NCBI GenBank assembly: GCA_041395325.1
Contig: JAWLAT010000002.1
Location: 1-64,000 of the forward strand
Reading direction: 5' to 3'
Origin: JAWLAT01 sp041395325
GTDB lineage: Bacteria > Pseudomonadota > Gammaproteobacteria > Xanthomonadales > SZUA-5
DNA length: 64,000 bases
The position numbers and the translations under genes were made by a program. The notes under the pieces were generated by a model. The model searched no databases and was not told the DNA's origin. It saw only the letters and a list, made by a program, of their open reading frames with translations. This document shows positions 26,661-35,812 of this stretch, piece after piece. Position 1 is the stretch's first letter. Each line of letters begins with the position of its first letter.

Positions 26661-29368
26661 TGAGCCAGCGCAAGTTGGCGGTTGCCACCGCGCGTCGACT
26701 GATGGCCGGGATCGGGATTGTGGCCCTCGCCGGGCTGGTGGCCTGCAGCGACGAGACGCCACCGGAACCGCCCGCCTCGAGCCAACCTGGCTACCTCGAC
26801 ACCTCGCTGAGCTTCGAACAGCGTGCCGCCGACCTCGTCTCCCGTCTGACGCTGGCCGAGAAGGCGGCGCAGATGCAGAACGACACGCCGGCGATCGAGC
26901 GCCTGGGTATCCCGCCCTACGAGTGGTGGAACGAGGCGCTGCATGGTGTCGCTCGCGCCGGATCGGCCACGGTCTTCCCTCAGGCCATCGGTCTGGCGGC
27001 GACCTTCGATGTGCCACTGATGGACCAGATCTCGGCGGTGATCAGTGACGAGGCGCGAGCCAAGCACCACGAAGCGTTGCGCAATGGTCAACACGGCCGC
27101 TATCAGGGACTGACCTTTTGGTCGCCCAACATCAACATCTTCCGCGATCCGCGCTGGGGCAGGGGACAGGAGACCTACGGCGAAGATCCCTTTCTGACGG
27201 CGCAGATGGGCATCAGTTTCGTCCGCGGTCTGCAGGGCGACGACCCGAAGTACAGCAAGCTGGACGCCACCGCCAAGCACTTCGCCGTGCACAGCGGGCC
27301 AGAGGCCGATCGCCACACCTTCGATGTGCATCCCAGCCAGCGCGATCTCTACGACACCTATCTGCCGGCCTTCGAAGCGCTGGTGACCGAGGGCCAGGTG
27401 CACGCGGTGATGGGCGCCTACAACCGTGTCTATGGCGAGTCGGCCAGTGCCAGCCAGTTCCTGTTGCGCGAATTGCTGCGCGAGCGCTGGGGATTCAAGG
27501 GCTATGTGATGTCCGACTGCTGGGCCGTGGTCGACATCTGGCAGAACCACAAGATCGTCGCCACGCCACCAGAGGCCGCCGCGCTGGCGGTGCGCAACGG
27601 CACCGAGCTGAACTGCGGCAGCACCTATGCCGAACAGCTGCCGATCGCGGTCGAGCAAGGGCTGATCAGCGAGGCCGAACTGGATGCCGCGCTGACCACG
27701 CTGATCACTGCCCGCATGCGGCTGGGCATGTTCGATCCGCCCGAACAGGTCAAATGGGCGCAGATCCCGTATTCGGTCAACCAGGCACCCGCGCACGACG
27801 ACTTGTCCCGGCGCGCCGCGCAGGCGTCGCTGGTGCTGCTGAAGAACGAGGGGCTGCTGCCGCTGTCGAAGGATCTCAAGCGGGTCGCCGTCATTGGTCC
27901 GACGGCCGACGACGTGATGGCGCTGCTGGGCAACTACTACGGCACGCCGGCGGCGCCGGTGACGATTCTGCAGGGGATCCGCGAAGCGCTGCCGAACGCC
28001 GAGGTCGTCTATGCCCGCGGTGTCGATCTGGTGGATGGCCGCGACGACCCGGGCGCCACCCCGCTGATCGAGGCGCAGTATCTGCGTCCGGAGGCCGAGT
28101 CCAGCGAGCGCGGATTGCGCGGCGAGTACTTCGCCAATCGAGAACTCAGCGGTGAGCCCGTGCTGGTGCGGGTCGATGCCCAGGTCGGTTTCCGTTGGGA
28201 CCGTGGCTCGCCCACCGACAATCTGCAGGCCCGTGGCGAAGCCGGGCCGGGCGAAGTGCTGCCGAATGATGGTTTCAGCATCCGCTGGCGTGGCCAGCTG
28301 TTGCCGCCGGTCAGCGGCGAGTATCGGCTGGAGGCGGCGGCCAATGATGGCTTCCGTTTGTACCTGGACGACACGCTGCTGATCGATCAGTGGGCGGATC
28401 ATCAGCGCCTGCACGCGGCCAGTGTGGCGGTAGAACTGGAAGCCGGGCGCAGTTACGCCATTCAACTGGAGTATTACGAAACCGAGCGCGATGCCGGTGT
28501 GCGGTTGGCCTGGGCCATGCCCGGTGCTCGGCCACCACTGGAGGAAGCCATCGAAGCGGCCAGGTCTGCCGATGCCGTGATCTACATCGGCGGCCTGACC
28601 GGCGATGTCGAAGGCGAGGAGATGGATGTCGATTACCCCGGCTTTGCCGGCGGTGACCGCACCGACATCCGTCTGCCGGCCGGTCAACGACAGCTGTTGC
28701 AGGCCTTGCACGCCACCGGCAAGCCGGTGGTGCTGGTGCTTACAGGTGGATCTGCATTGGCGGTGGACTGGGCACAGGCACAACTGCCAGCGATTTTGAT
28801 GGCATGGTATCCGGGGCAACGCGGCGGCAACGCCGTGGCCGATGTGCTCTTTGGCGACGCCAACCCTGCCGGTCGTCTACCGGTGACCTTCTACAAGGCC
28901 GAAGAGACACTGCCGGCCTTTGACGACTATGCGATGGCCGGTCGCACCTACCGCTATTTTGGCGGTGAGCCGCTGTATCCCTTCGGCCACGGCCTGTCCT
29001 ACACGCGTTTCGACTACGGTGAGGCGAAGCTGGACCAGCCCTCGCTGGCGGCCGAGGAGGGTCAGGTCGAGCTGTCCTTCGACCTGCGCAATACTGGTCA
29101 GCGCGCTGGCGAGGAGGTGGTGCAGCTGTATGTGCAACATGTCGACCGCAGTCCCGCTGACGCCCTGCAGGATCTGCGCGGTTTCCAGCGCGTGGCGCTG
29201 CAGCCGGGGCAGTCGCAGCGGCTCAGCTTCACGCTCAGATCTGCAGACCTGCGTCGCTACGACGAGGCCGCGCAAGGCTACGTGGTCTCGCCAGGTGACT
29301 ACGAATTGCGGCTGGGCGCCTCGTCCGCCGACATCCGCCAACGGGTACGCGTGCAGGTCCGCCAGTGA
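26657..29368 (+). CDS. GH3 beta-xylosidase with PA14 domain, lipoprotein
   Basis: A 903-aa enzyme likely to release xylose from xylo-oligosaccharide ends. It carries a lipoprotein signal (LAGLVACSDE). The N-terminal barrel shows PYEWWNEALHGVARAG and KHFAVHSGPE, with the nucleophile D287 in VMSDCWAV. A PA14 domain (about residues 485-620, beginning GLRGEYFANREL) is inserted in the second GH3 domain, and a fibronectin-III-like C-terminus follows. The NEALHG form is typical of GH3 beta-xylosidases. GGAGGA precedes adjacent ATG codons at 26657 and 26660. Its stop overlaps the uxuB start (GTGA). Confidence 0.92.
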   Translation: MMSQRKLAVATARRLMAGIGIVALAGLVACSDETPPEPPASSQPGYLDTSLSFEQRAADLVSRLTLAEKAAQMQNDTPAIERLGIPPYEWWNEALHGVARAGSATVFPQAIGLAATFDVPLMDQISAVISDEARAKHHEALRNGQHGRYQGLTFWSPNINIFRDPRWGRGQETYGEDPFLTAQMGISFVRGLQGDDPKYSKLDATAKHFAVHSGPEADRHTFDVHPSQRDLYDTYLPAFEALVTEGQVHAVMGAYNRVYGESASASQFLLRELLRERWGFKGYVMSDCWAVVDIWQNHKIVATPPEAAALAVRNGTELNCGSTYAEQLPIAVEQGLISEAELDAALTTLITARMRLGMFDPPEQVKWAQIPYSVNQAPAHDDLSRRAAQASLVLLKNEGLLPLSKDLKRVAVIGPTADDVMALLGNYYGTPAAPVTILQGIREALPNAEVVYARGVDLVDGRDDPGATPLIEAQYLRPEAESSERGLRGEYFANRELSGEPVLVRVDAQVGFRWDRGSPTDNLQARGEAGPGEVLPNDGFSIRWRGQLLPPVSGEYRLEAAANDGFRLYLDDTLLIDQWADHQRLHAASVAVELEAGRSYAIQLEYYETERDAGVRLAWAMPGARPPLEEAIEAARSADAVIYIGGLTGDVEGEEMDVDYPGFAGGDRTDIRLPAGQRQLLQALHATGKPVVLVLTGGSALAVDWAQAQLPAILMAWYPGQRGGNAVADVLFGDANPAGRLPVTFYKAEETLPAFDDYAMAGRTYRYFGGEPLYPFGHGLSYTRFDYGEAKLDQPSLAAEEGQVELSFDLRNTGQRAGEEVVQLYVQHVDRSPADALQDLRGFQRVALQPGQSQRLSFTLRSADLRRYDEAAQGYVVSPGDYELRLGASSADIRQRVRVQVRQ

Positions 29369-30861
29369 CACGGACACCCGCCCAAGGCGACGGCTCGTCT
29401 CGTCTGGATGCCAGTCAGTTGCGTGCGCTGCCCACGCGGGTCGATCGGCCCGACTACGATCTGGCCAGCGTCCGCATCGGCATCGTTCATCTGGGCGCCG
29501 GTGCCTTTCACCGGGCGCATCAGGCACCCTGCATCGATCGGCTGTTGGCCAGCGAACCGGACTGGGCGATTTGTGCCGTCTCGCTGCGCAGTACCGAGGT
29601 GCGCGAGGCCCTGCGGCCTCAGGATGGCTTGTACACGCTGGCGTTGCAGACCGAACCGCCGCAGTGGCGGGTTATCGGTGCGATCCGGGAAGTGCTGTGC
29701 GCTGCCGATGAAGGCGCCGCCGTACTGGCAAGACTGGCGGGTCCGCAGGTCCGCATTGTCACGCTGACCGTGACCGAGAAGGGCTATTGCCTCAGCGGCG
29801 GCGAGCTGGATCTGGCTCATCCGGACATCCAGCACGATCTGGCCGAAGCTGCGCAGCCGCGCTCGGTGATCGGCTGGCTGGTCGCCGGTTTGCGATTGCG
29901 CCGCGAACGGGGGCTGGGTGCCTACACCGTGGCCAGCTGCGACAACCTGGCCAACAACGGCCGTCTGTTAGAGGCCGCCTGCCTGCGTTATGCCCAGGAG
30001 CTGGATCCGGACCTGGCCAGCTGGATCAAACGCGAAGCCAGCTTCCCTTGTTCGATGGTCGACAGCATCACGCCGGTCACTGATGCTGCGCTCCGGCAGC
30101 GCGTCGACGATGTGCTGGGACTGCACGATGCGTGGCCGGTGCAGCGGGAGCCCTTCACGCAATGGGTGATCGAGGATCGGTTCTGTCAGGGCCGGCCCAA
30201 TCTGGCGGCCGCCGGGGTGATCTACAGCGATGACATCGCCGGTTTCGATCGGGCCAAGCTGCGCCTGCTCAATGGGGCGCACTCGACGCTGGCCTATCTG
30301 GGCAGTCTGCTGGAGCTGGACAGTGTGGCGGACGCCATGGCCCATCCGCCATTGGCTCAGTTTGTAGATCGGCTGATGCGGCAGGACATCCAGCCCTCGC
30401 TGCGCCCACCGGCCGGGCTGGATGTGGGCGACTACATCACGGCGATCCAGTCGCGCTTCCGCAATCCGGCCATCCGCCATCGGCTGGCGCAGATCGCCTG
30501 GGATGGCACGCAGAAGCTGCCGGTGCGTCTACTGGGTACGGTGGCCGATGCACTGACCGCGGGGCGTCCGCTGCAGCGTTTGTGCCTGGCGGTGGCCGGC
30601 TGGATGCACTTCGTCCGCCGACAGGCGCAGGCTGGCGTTGCACTGGTCGACCCCATGGCGGCCGAGTTGAAAACCTTAGGGCAGTCCTGCGACGGCGCAC
30701 CGCAGACCGATGTGTCGCGTTTCCTCAGCCTGAGCGGAGTCTACGGCGCCTTGGCCGGGGAGCCCCGCTTCGTCAGCGCGCTGCAGCAGGCCTATGGCGC
30801 GCTGGGCGACGGCAGTGGAGCCGACGTGGCGCCGGCGCTGTTGGCCGAGGCCGAGGGCTGA
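29365..30861 (+). CDS. uxuB: D-mannonate oxidoreductase / fructuronate reductase (mannitol dehydrogenase family)
   Basis: A 498-aa NAD-dependent enzyme that reduces D-fructuronate to D-mannonate, the substrate of ManD. It has the nucleotide-binding start GIVHLGAGAFHRAHQ, the family segment SFPCSMVDSITPVTDAA and the catalytic K298-x4-N303-x2-H306 motif (KLRLLNGAH). GTG start, overlapping the GH3 stop. Last gene of the glucuronoxylan operon. Its final 70 bases overlap, tail to tail, the lactonase gene on the other strand. Mannitol or arabitol dehydrogenase activity is possible in this family but the context favours UxuB. Confidence 0.92.
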   Translation: MTRTPAQGDGSSRLDASQLRALPTRVDRPDYDLASVRIGIVHLGAGAFHRAHQAPCIDRLLASEPDWAICAVSLRSTEVREALRPQDGLYTLALQTEPPQWRVIGAIREVLCAADEGAAVLARLAGPQVRIVTLTVTEKGYCLSGGELDLAHPDIQHDLAEAAQPRSVIGWLVAGLRLRRERGLGAYTVASCDNLANNGRLLEAACLRYAQELDPDLASWIKREASFPCSMVDSITPVTDAALRQRVDDVLGLHDAWPVQREPFTQWVIEDRFCQGRPNLAAAGVIYSDDIAGFDRAKLRLLNGAHSTLAYLGSLLELDSVADAMAHPPLAQFVDRLMRQDIQPSLRPPAGLDVGDYITAIQSRFRNPAIRHRLAQIAWDGTQKLPVRLLGTVADALTAGRPLQRLCLAVAGWMHFVRRQAQAGVALVDPMAAELKTLGQSCDGAPQTDVSRFLSLSGVYGALAGEPRFVSALQQAYGALGDGSGADVAPALLAEAEG

Positions 30862-31901
30862 GCATGCCAGGCCAGACCCAGCGCCTTGACCCGAATGCGC
30901 GCCAGCGCCGTGTGCGCGGTCAGGTAGAGGCTGTGCCCATCGTCGCCAAAGGCACAGTTGGCGACTGCCGTACCGGTGTCGATGCGGCCGAGCCGCTGGC
31001 CCGAGGGATCGAATATCCAGACGCCGCCAGGACCGGTCGCAAACAGATAGCCGTCGCTGCTCATCGCCATCCCGTCCGGCAATCCTGGCAAGCCTTGCTT
31101 GACCAGATCGCTGGCGTCGGCGAAGCGATTGCGCTCAACGACTGCACCGTCGGCGTCGAGGCGATAACGCATCCAGATCGGGTGCTCGGGGTCACTGTTG
31201 GCCACATACAGGGTCATGCCATCGGGCGACAGGGCCACGCCATTGGGGTAGCTGAGCTGGTCGTCGATCAGATGCACGCTGCCGTCCGGGTCAAGCAAGT
31301 AAACCCCATTGTGCGGCTGCTCCTTGACCGGCGAGTCGTTGATCTCCTTCAGCCCGTAGGGCGGGTCGGTGAAGTAGATCCGCCCGTCGCCGCGCAGCAC
31401 CACGTCGTTGGGGCTGTTGAAGCGCTTGCCGTCGAAGCGGTCGGTCAGTGTGGACTTCTTGCGAGTGGCCGGATCCAGTCTCGCCAGCAGACGCGAACCG
31501 GAGTCGGCCAGCAACACGCTGCCGTCTGGCGAGGGGAACAAGCCATTGGCACCGGCTTCGCGCAGGGTATCGGCTTCCGGACCGACATAGCCGGACGGCT
31601 GCAGGAAGACCGCCAGGCCCCCGCTGTCAGACCAGCGATACATCGTGTTCTGCGGCACATCATTGAACAGCAGAAAGCCGCCGTCACCCTCGCGCACCCA
31701 GGCCGGACCCTCGGCCCAGGTCATGCCATCGACCAGCTTCTCGATGCTCGCCTGCGGGTCGACCTGGGCGGCCATGGCGGCCTGCTCCAGATGCACCTGT
31801 CCGATCTGCGGGTAGGGTTTTTCCATGGTCTCGGCGGCTGGGGTCTGGCTGCCAGGCAAGAGGCAGGCGAGCAGCGTCAGGGCGGGCAACGAACGCAGCA
31901 T
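30792..31901 (-). CDS. SMP-30/gluconolactonase family protein, probable periplasmic sugar (xylono)lactonase
   Basis: A 369-aa beta-propeller lactonase. Metal-site segments are visible: WAEGPAWV (Glu), FNSPNDVVLRGDG (Asn) and YPNGVALSPDG. Residues 1-23 are hydrophobic and look like a signal peptide, so it probably acts in the periplasm. Hydrolysis of xylonolactone to xylonate fits the divergent permease and xylonate-catabolic operon. The ATG at 31901 is chosen. The C-terminal Ser/Ala/Pro-rich 22 residues lie entirely within the antisense of uxuB and look like a read-through extension rather than family sequence. Confidence 0.88.
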   Translation of the reverse strand: MLRSLPALTLLACLLPGSQTPAAETMEKPYPQIGQVHLEQAAMAAQVDPQASIEKLVDGMTWAEGPAWVREGDGGFLLFNDVPQNTMYRWSDSGGLAVFLQPSGYVGPEADTLREAGANGLFPSPDGSVLLADSGSRLLARLDPATRKKSTLTDRFDGKRFNSPNDVVLRGDGRIYFTDPPYGLKEINDSPVKEQPHNGVYLLDPDGSVHLIDDQLSYPNGVALSPDGMTLYVANSDPEHPIWMRYRLDADGAVVERNRFADASDLVKQGLPGLPDGMAMSSDGYLFATGPGGVWIFDPSGQRLGRIDTGTAVANCAFGDDGHSLYLTAHTALARIRVKALGLAWHAQPSASANSAGATSAPLPSPSAP

Positions 31902-31989
31902 GTCGAATCTCCCGGGTCGGTGGCGATGGCAGCCGGAGGCGTCATCTATCGCCATCCGGTGCGTCAGTTCGGTGTCGCTCGGGTCGAAA

Positions 31990-32003
31990 TGATAGCGCTA
32001 ACG
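31990..32003. promoter_or_regulatory. XylR operator between lactonase and sugar-acid permease
   Basis: TGATAGCGCTAACG, a near-palindrome with the same TAGCGCTA core as the other xyl-boxes. It ends 14 bases before the permease ATG and lies 88 bases before the divergent lactonase start, so it could control both directions. Confidence 0.78.
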
Positions 32004-32017
32004 CAACGGGAGGGCCG

Positions 32018-33358
32018 ATGCTGCTCGCACTGATCATGCTGTTGCTGGCGGTGGGGTTGATCGTGTTCAGCACCACCCGCTGGCAGCTCCATCCCTTCCT
32101 GGCGCTGCTCGCCGCGGCGCTGTTGTTCGGGTTGGGCAGCGGCATGCCCATGCCGCTGCTGGTTAGCGCGCTCAAGGAGGGCTTCGGCGGCACCATCGGC
32201 AATGTCGGCATCATCATCATCGCCGGCACCGCCATCGGCGTGTTCCTGGAGCGCTCCGGTGGTGCCTACGCGATCGCCGAAGCGGTGCTGCGACGGATCG
32301 GTCGTCAGCGCGTGCCGGCCTCGATGTCGGTCATCGGCTATCTGACCTCGATTCCGGTCTTCGCCGACTCGGGCTTTGTCATCCTGCAAAGCCTCAATCG
32401 GGCGCTGACCCGTCGGGCCGGGCTCTCGCTGGCGACCACCTCGGTGGCCCTGTGCTTCGGCCTGATGGTGGCGCACACGCTGATTCCGCCCACGCCCGGA
32501 CCGATCGTCACCGCCGAGGCGCTGTCGGCCGATCTGGGGCTGGTCATGGCGATTGCGGTCCCGGTCAGTCTGCTGGTGCTCGCCTTCAGCTGGCTGTGGG
32601 CGACACGGATCGCCAGTCGGATCGCCATCGAGGCATCCGCCGACGTCGATGACGCCGAGATCGAAGCGCGCCTGCGGCAGGCGCCCAGTGCCGCGCGCGC
32701 CTTTCTGCCCATCCTGCTGCCGCTGTTGCTGATCATGCTGGGCTCGATCAGCAAGCTGCCAATCGCGCCTTTCGGAACAGGCACGTCGGCGGCCTTGCTG
32801 CAGTTCATCGGTGACCCGGTCATCGCCCTGTTGGTCGGCTTGCTACTGGCGTTGACACTGCCGCAACGCTTCGATCGACAGATGCTGTCGCAGAGCGGCT
32901 GGATGGGCGAAGCGATCGCCAGTGCCGCCTTCATCATCCTGATCACCGGTGCTGGCGGTGCCTTCGGCAAGGTGCTGCAGCAGTCCGGCATGGCCCAGGG
33001 CCTGGGTGCACTGATGTCCGGCTGGGGCCTGGGCTTGCTGTTGCCCTTTGCCATCAGTGCGGCCATACGTGCCGCGCAGGGCTCGGCGACGGTGGCGATG
33101 ATCACCACCGCCGGACTGGTGGCGCCGCTGCTGCCGGCATTGGGACTGGACAGCGAGTTGGGGCGGGCACTGGCCGTGGTCGCCATCGGCTCTGGCGGCT
33201 TCTTCGCTTCGCACGCCAACGACAGCTTCTTCTGGGTGGTGACGCAGCTGACCGGACTCAGTCCGGCGCAGGGCTATCGCGTGATCACCACCGGCTCCAG
33301 CCTGATGGCGGTTCTGTCCGGCACCCTGGTCTGGGGGCTGGGACAGGCGCTGCTTTGA
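32018..33358 (+). CDS. GntP-family sugar-acid:H+ symporter, probable xylonate/gluconate permease
   Basis: A 446-aa membrane protein with about 12-14 hydrophobic helices. Family features include GFGGTIGNVGIIIIAGTAIG, IPVFADSGFVILQSLNR and PTPGPIVTAEAL. GntP proteins import gluconate and related aldonates. Here the next genes degrade xylonate, so xylonate uptake is inferred. GGGAGG stands just before the ATG at 32018, with an operator 14 bases upstream. The KDX dehydratase gene follows after 22 bases. A permease for the acid, rather than the sugar, implies that oxidation occurs outside the cytoplasm. Confidence 0.9.
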   Translation: MLLALIMLLLAVGLIVFSTTRWQLHPFLALLAAALLFGLGSGMPMPLLVSALKEGFGGTIGNVGIIIIAGTAIGVFLERSGGAYAIAEAVLRRIGRQRVPASMSVIGYLTSIPVFADSGFVILQSLNRALTRRAGLSLATTSVALCFGLMVAHTLIPPTPGPIVTAEALSADLGLVMAIAVPVSLLVLAFSWLWATRIASRIAIEASADVDDAEIEARLRQAPSAARAFLPILLPLLLIMLGSISKLPIAPFGTGTSAALLQFIGDPVIALLVGLLLALTLPQRFDRQMLSQSGWMGEAIASAAFIILITGAGGAFGKVLQQSGMAQGLGALMSGWGLGLLLPFAISAAIRAAQGSATVAMITTAGLVAPLLPALGLDSELGRALAVVAIGSGGFFASHANDSFFWVVTQLTGLSPAQGYRVITTGSSLMAVLSGTLVWGLGQALL

Positions 33359-33380
33359 ACGACAACCACAGGGCATTGCC

Positions 33381-34199
33381 ATGTACACGAGCCTGACCCG
33401 CCATGCCACCGACAGCGGACCACGCTGGGCGGTGGACGGTCACTATCTGCCGACCGACTTTCGCCTCAGCCAACTGTTGCGCCAGAGGGCCGTCGATCTG
33501 CCCGCCGCATTGGCCCAACTGCCGCGTAGCGAGCCGGCGCAAGACCCGTTGCTGGCCCCACTGGAACCCGAGCACGAGGTTTGGGCCAGCGGGGTGACCT
33601 ACCTGAGCAGCCGAATGGCGCGGGAGGCCGAATCCAGCAGCAAGGACGTCTATCAGAAGGTCTATGCGGCCGAGCGTCCGGAGCTGTTCTTCAAGGCCTG
33701 CGGCTGGCGGGTGGTGGGTCACGGCGAGCGCATCCGCATCCGCGCCGACAGCGCCTGGAACGTGCCCGAGCCGGAATTGACGCTGGTGCTCAATCGGCAT
33801 GGAGAGATCGTGGGCTACACCGTCGGCAACGACGTGTCCTCGCGCAGCATCGAAGGGGAAAACCCGCTCTATCTGCCACAGGCCAAGGTCTACGACGGCA
33901 GCTGCGCGCTGGGCCCGGCGATTCGATTGTGCGGTGCCGACTCGCTGCGTCGGTTGCCGATTTCGCTGGAGATCCACCGCAACCAGCAGCTGGCCTTCAG
34001 CGGGCGCACCGGCACCGATCAGATCAAGCGTCAGCTGGAGGAGCTGGCGGGCTATCTGTTCCGAGAACTGGCTTTCCCGCAAGGTGCCTTTCTGCTCACC
34101 GGCACCGGCATCGTGCCTGGTGAGGATTTCTCGCTGGCCGCCGGTGATCGGGTCTGCATCAACATCGACGGAATGACTCTGGAGAATCAGGTCCAATGA
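33381..34199 (+). CDS. 2-keto-3-deoxy-pentonate dehydratase (fumarylacetoacetase fold)
   Basis: A 272-aa protein of the FAH superfamily in the group acting as 2-keto-3-deoxy-D-xylonate/arabinonate dehydratase, giving alpha-ketoglutarate semialdehyde. FAH-type segments are WASGVTYLSSRMAREAES, FFKACGWRVVG, PEPELTLVLN (metal Glu), GYTVGNDVSSRSIEGENPLY and TGTGIVPGEDFSL. It overlaps the dehydrogenase by four bases (ATGA). Together with the next two genes it encodes the cytoplasmic steps of a Weimberg-type pathway. Confidence 0.9.
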   Translation: MYTSLTRHATDSGPRWAVDGHYLPTDFRLSQLLRQRAVDLPAALAQLPRSEPAQDPLLAPLEPEHEVWASGVTYLSSRMAREAESSSKDVYQKVYAAERPELFFKACGWRVVGHGERIRIRADSAWNVPEPELTLVLNRHGEIVGYTVGNDVSSRSIEGENPLYLPQAKVYDGSCALGPAIRLCGADSLRRLPISLEIHRNQQLAFSGRTGTDQIKRQLEELAGYLFRELAFPQGAFLLTGTGIVPGEDFSLAAGDRVCINIDGMTLENQVQ

Positions 34200-35812
34200 C
34201 GGCGACACCCACGCTGCAACCCATCCTGCTGGACGGCCGCTGGCAGCCAGCCAGTGAACCCATCGACCAGTTCCGCGCCATCAATCCCGCCACCGCGGCG
34301 GTGATCGAAGATCGCAGCTATCCCGTCTCCGGTTGGTCGGATCTGGCGGCATTGCTGCAGGCCGGTCGCCGCGCTGCCGCCACGATGGCGACGCTGTCGT
34401 CCGAACGCATCGCCGACTTCCTCGACACCTACGCGACTTGCCTGGAACAACGAGCCGGCGCGCTGGTCGAGGCAGCGCACATCGAAACCGGCTTGCCCCG
34501 CAAGCCGCGGCTGGCGCAGGTGGAGTTGCCGCGCACGACGGGCCAGTTGCGACAGGCCGCCGCCGCCGTGCGGGAAGGCAGCTGGCGCCGCGCAACCATC
34601 GACAGCGCCGCCAACATCCGCTCCTGGCTGGCGCCGCTGGGTGGCCCGGTGGTCGTGATCGGCCCCAACAACTTTCCCTTCGCCTTCAACGGTGTCGCCG
34701 GTGGCGACATGGCGGCGGCGATCGCCGCCGGCAATCCGGTCATCGCCAAGGCCCATCCTGGCCATCCGCACACCTCGATGCTGTTGGCCGAGGCTGCCCT
34801 GGAAGCGATTCAGGCGACCCAGATGCCGCCGGCCACGGTCCAGATGTTCTTCCACACCAGTCCGGAGCTGGGTTTGCGGCTGGTGTCCGATCCCGACACG
34901 GCCGCGGTGGCCTTCACCGGTAGCCGTGCGGCCGGTCTGGCCCTCAAGGCAGCGGCCGACCAGGCCGGGCGACCGATCTACCTGGAACTGTCCAGCCTCA
35001 ATCCGATCTTCGTGCTGGCCGGTGCGCTGGCCGAACGAGGCAGCGCGATTGCGACCGAGTTGCACGGTTCCTGCGCGCTGGGCGCTGGACAGTTCTGTAC
35101 GCGTCCCGGCCTTGTCGTGCTGCCGCCCGGCGGCCCGACGCTGTCCTTCGTGGCGCAGCTACAGAGCCTGACCGAGGCGGCGACGCCAGGCACGCTGTTC
35201 ACGCCACACAGCCCGCTGGCTGTGGACGCAGCGGTGCAACGGCTGCGGGGCGCCGGGGCGCAGGTGCTGGCTGGTGGCGAGATGGCCACTGAGGTGACTG
35301 GCTTCGCCTATCGTCCGACGCTGCTGCAAGTGTCGGCCGAGCGCTTCCTGTTGCATCCCCAAACCCTGCAGACCGAGGCCTTCGCCCATGTCTGCCTGCT
35401 GGTGCGCTGCGAACGTGACGATGAGTTCGAGCGCATTGCCGCGTCGCTGGAAGGCAATCTCACCGGCACGATCTACAGCGCCAGCGATGGCAGTGACGAC
35501 GCCCTCTGTGACCGCCTGGCAACGTGCTTGCGACCCAAGGTGGGGCGGCTGCTCAACGACAAGATGCCCACCGGCGTGGCCGTCAGTGCGGCGATGAACC
35601 ATGGTGGGCCCTATCCATCCACCGGTCACCCCGGCTTCACCGCTGTGGGCATGCCGGCGGCGATGACGCGCTTCGCCGCTCTGCATTGCTACGACAACGT
35701 TCGCCAGCAGCGCTTGCCCGCGGCCCTGCGCGACGCCAGTCCGGATGGTCGGATGTGGCGCCTGATCGACGGCCAGTGGACTCGGGCTGATGTGGGGCAG
35801 GGGGGCGCATGA
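34196..35812 (+). CDS. Alpha-ketoglutarate semialdehyde (2,5-dioxovalerate) dehydrogenase
   Basis: A 538-aa aldehyde dehydrogenase that should oxidise alpha-ketoglutarate semialdehyde to alpha-ketoglutarate. It has the cofactor segment VVIGPNNFPFAFN, the FTGSRAAG loop, the general base in YLELSSLNP and the catalytic C301 in GAGQFCTRPG. This variant of the Cys loop is typical of the ketoglutarate semialdehyde dehydrogenase branch. Coupled by ATGA overlaps to both neighbours, the keto-deoxy-sugar-acid dehydratase and YjhG. Confidence 0.93.
   Translation: MTATPTLQPILLDGRWQPASEPIDQFRAINPATAAVIEDRSYPVSGWSDLAALLQAGRRAAATMATLSSERIADFLDTYATCLEQRAGALVEAAHIETGLPRKPRLAQVELPRTTGQLRQAAAAVREGSWRRATIDSAANIRSWLAPLGGPVVVIGPNNFPFAFNGVAGGDMAAAIAAGNPVIAKAHPGHPHTSMLLAEAALEAIQATQMPPATVQMFFHTSPELGLRLVSDPDTAAVAFTGSRAAGLALKAAADQAGRPIYLELSSLNPIFVLAGALAERGSAIATELHGSCALGAGQFCTRPGLVVLPPGGPTLSFVAQLQSLTEAATPGTLFTPHSPLAVDAAVQRLRGAGAQVLAGGEMATEVTGFAYRPTLLQVSAERFLLHPQTLQTEAFAHVCLLVRCERDDEFERIAASLEGNLTGTIYSASDGSDDALCDRLATCLRPKVGRLLNDKMPTGVAVSAAMNHGGPYPSTGHPGFTAVGMPAAMTRFAALHCYDNVRQQRLPAALRDASPDGRMWRLIDGQWTRADVGQGGA

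Noticed and set aside
26621..28819. 732-codon minus-strand open frame opposite GH3 xylosidase
   Set aside because: Antisense to an unmistakable GH3/PA14 protein; no recognisable domain.
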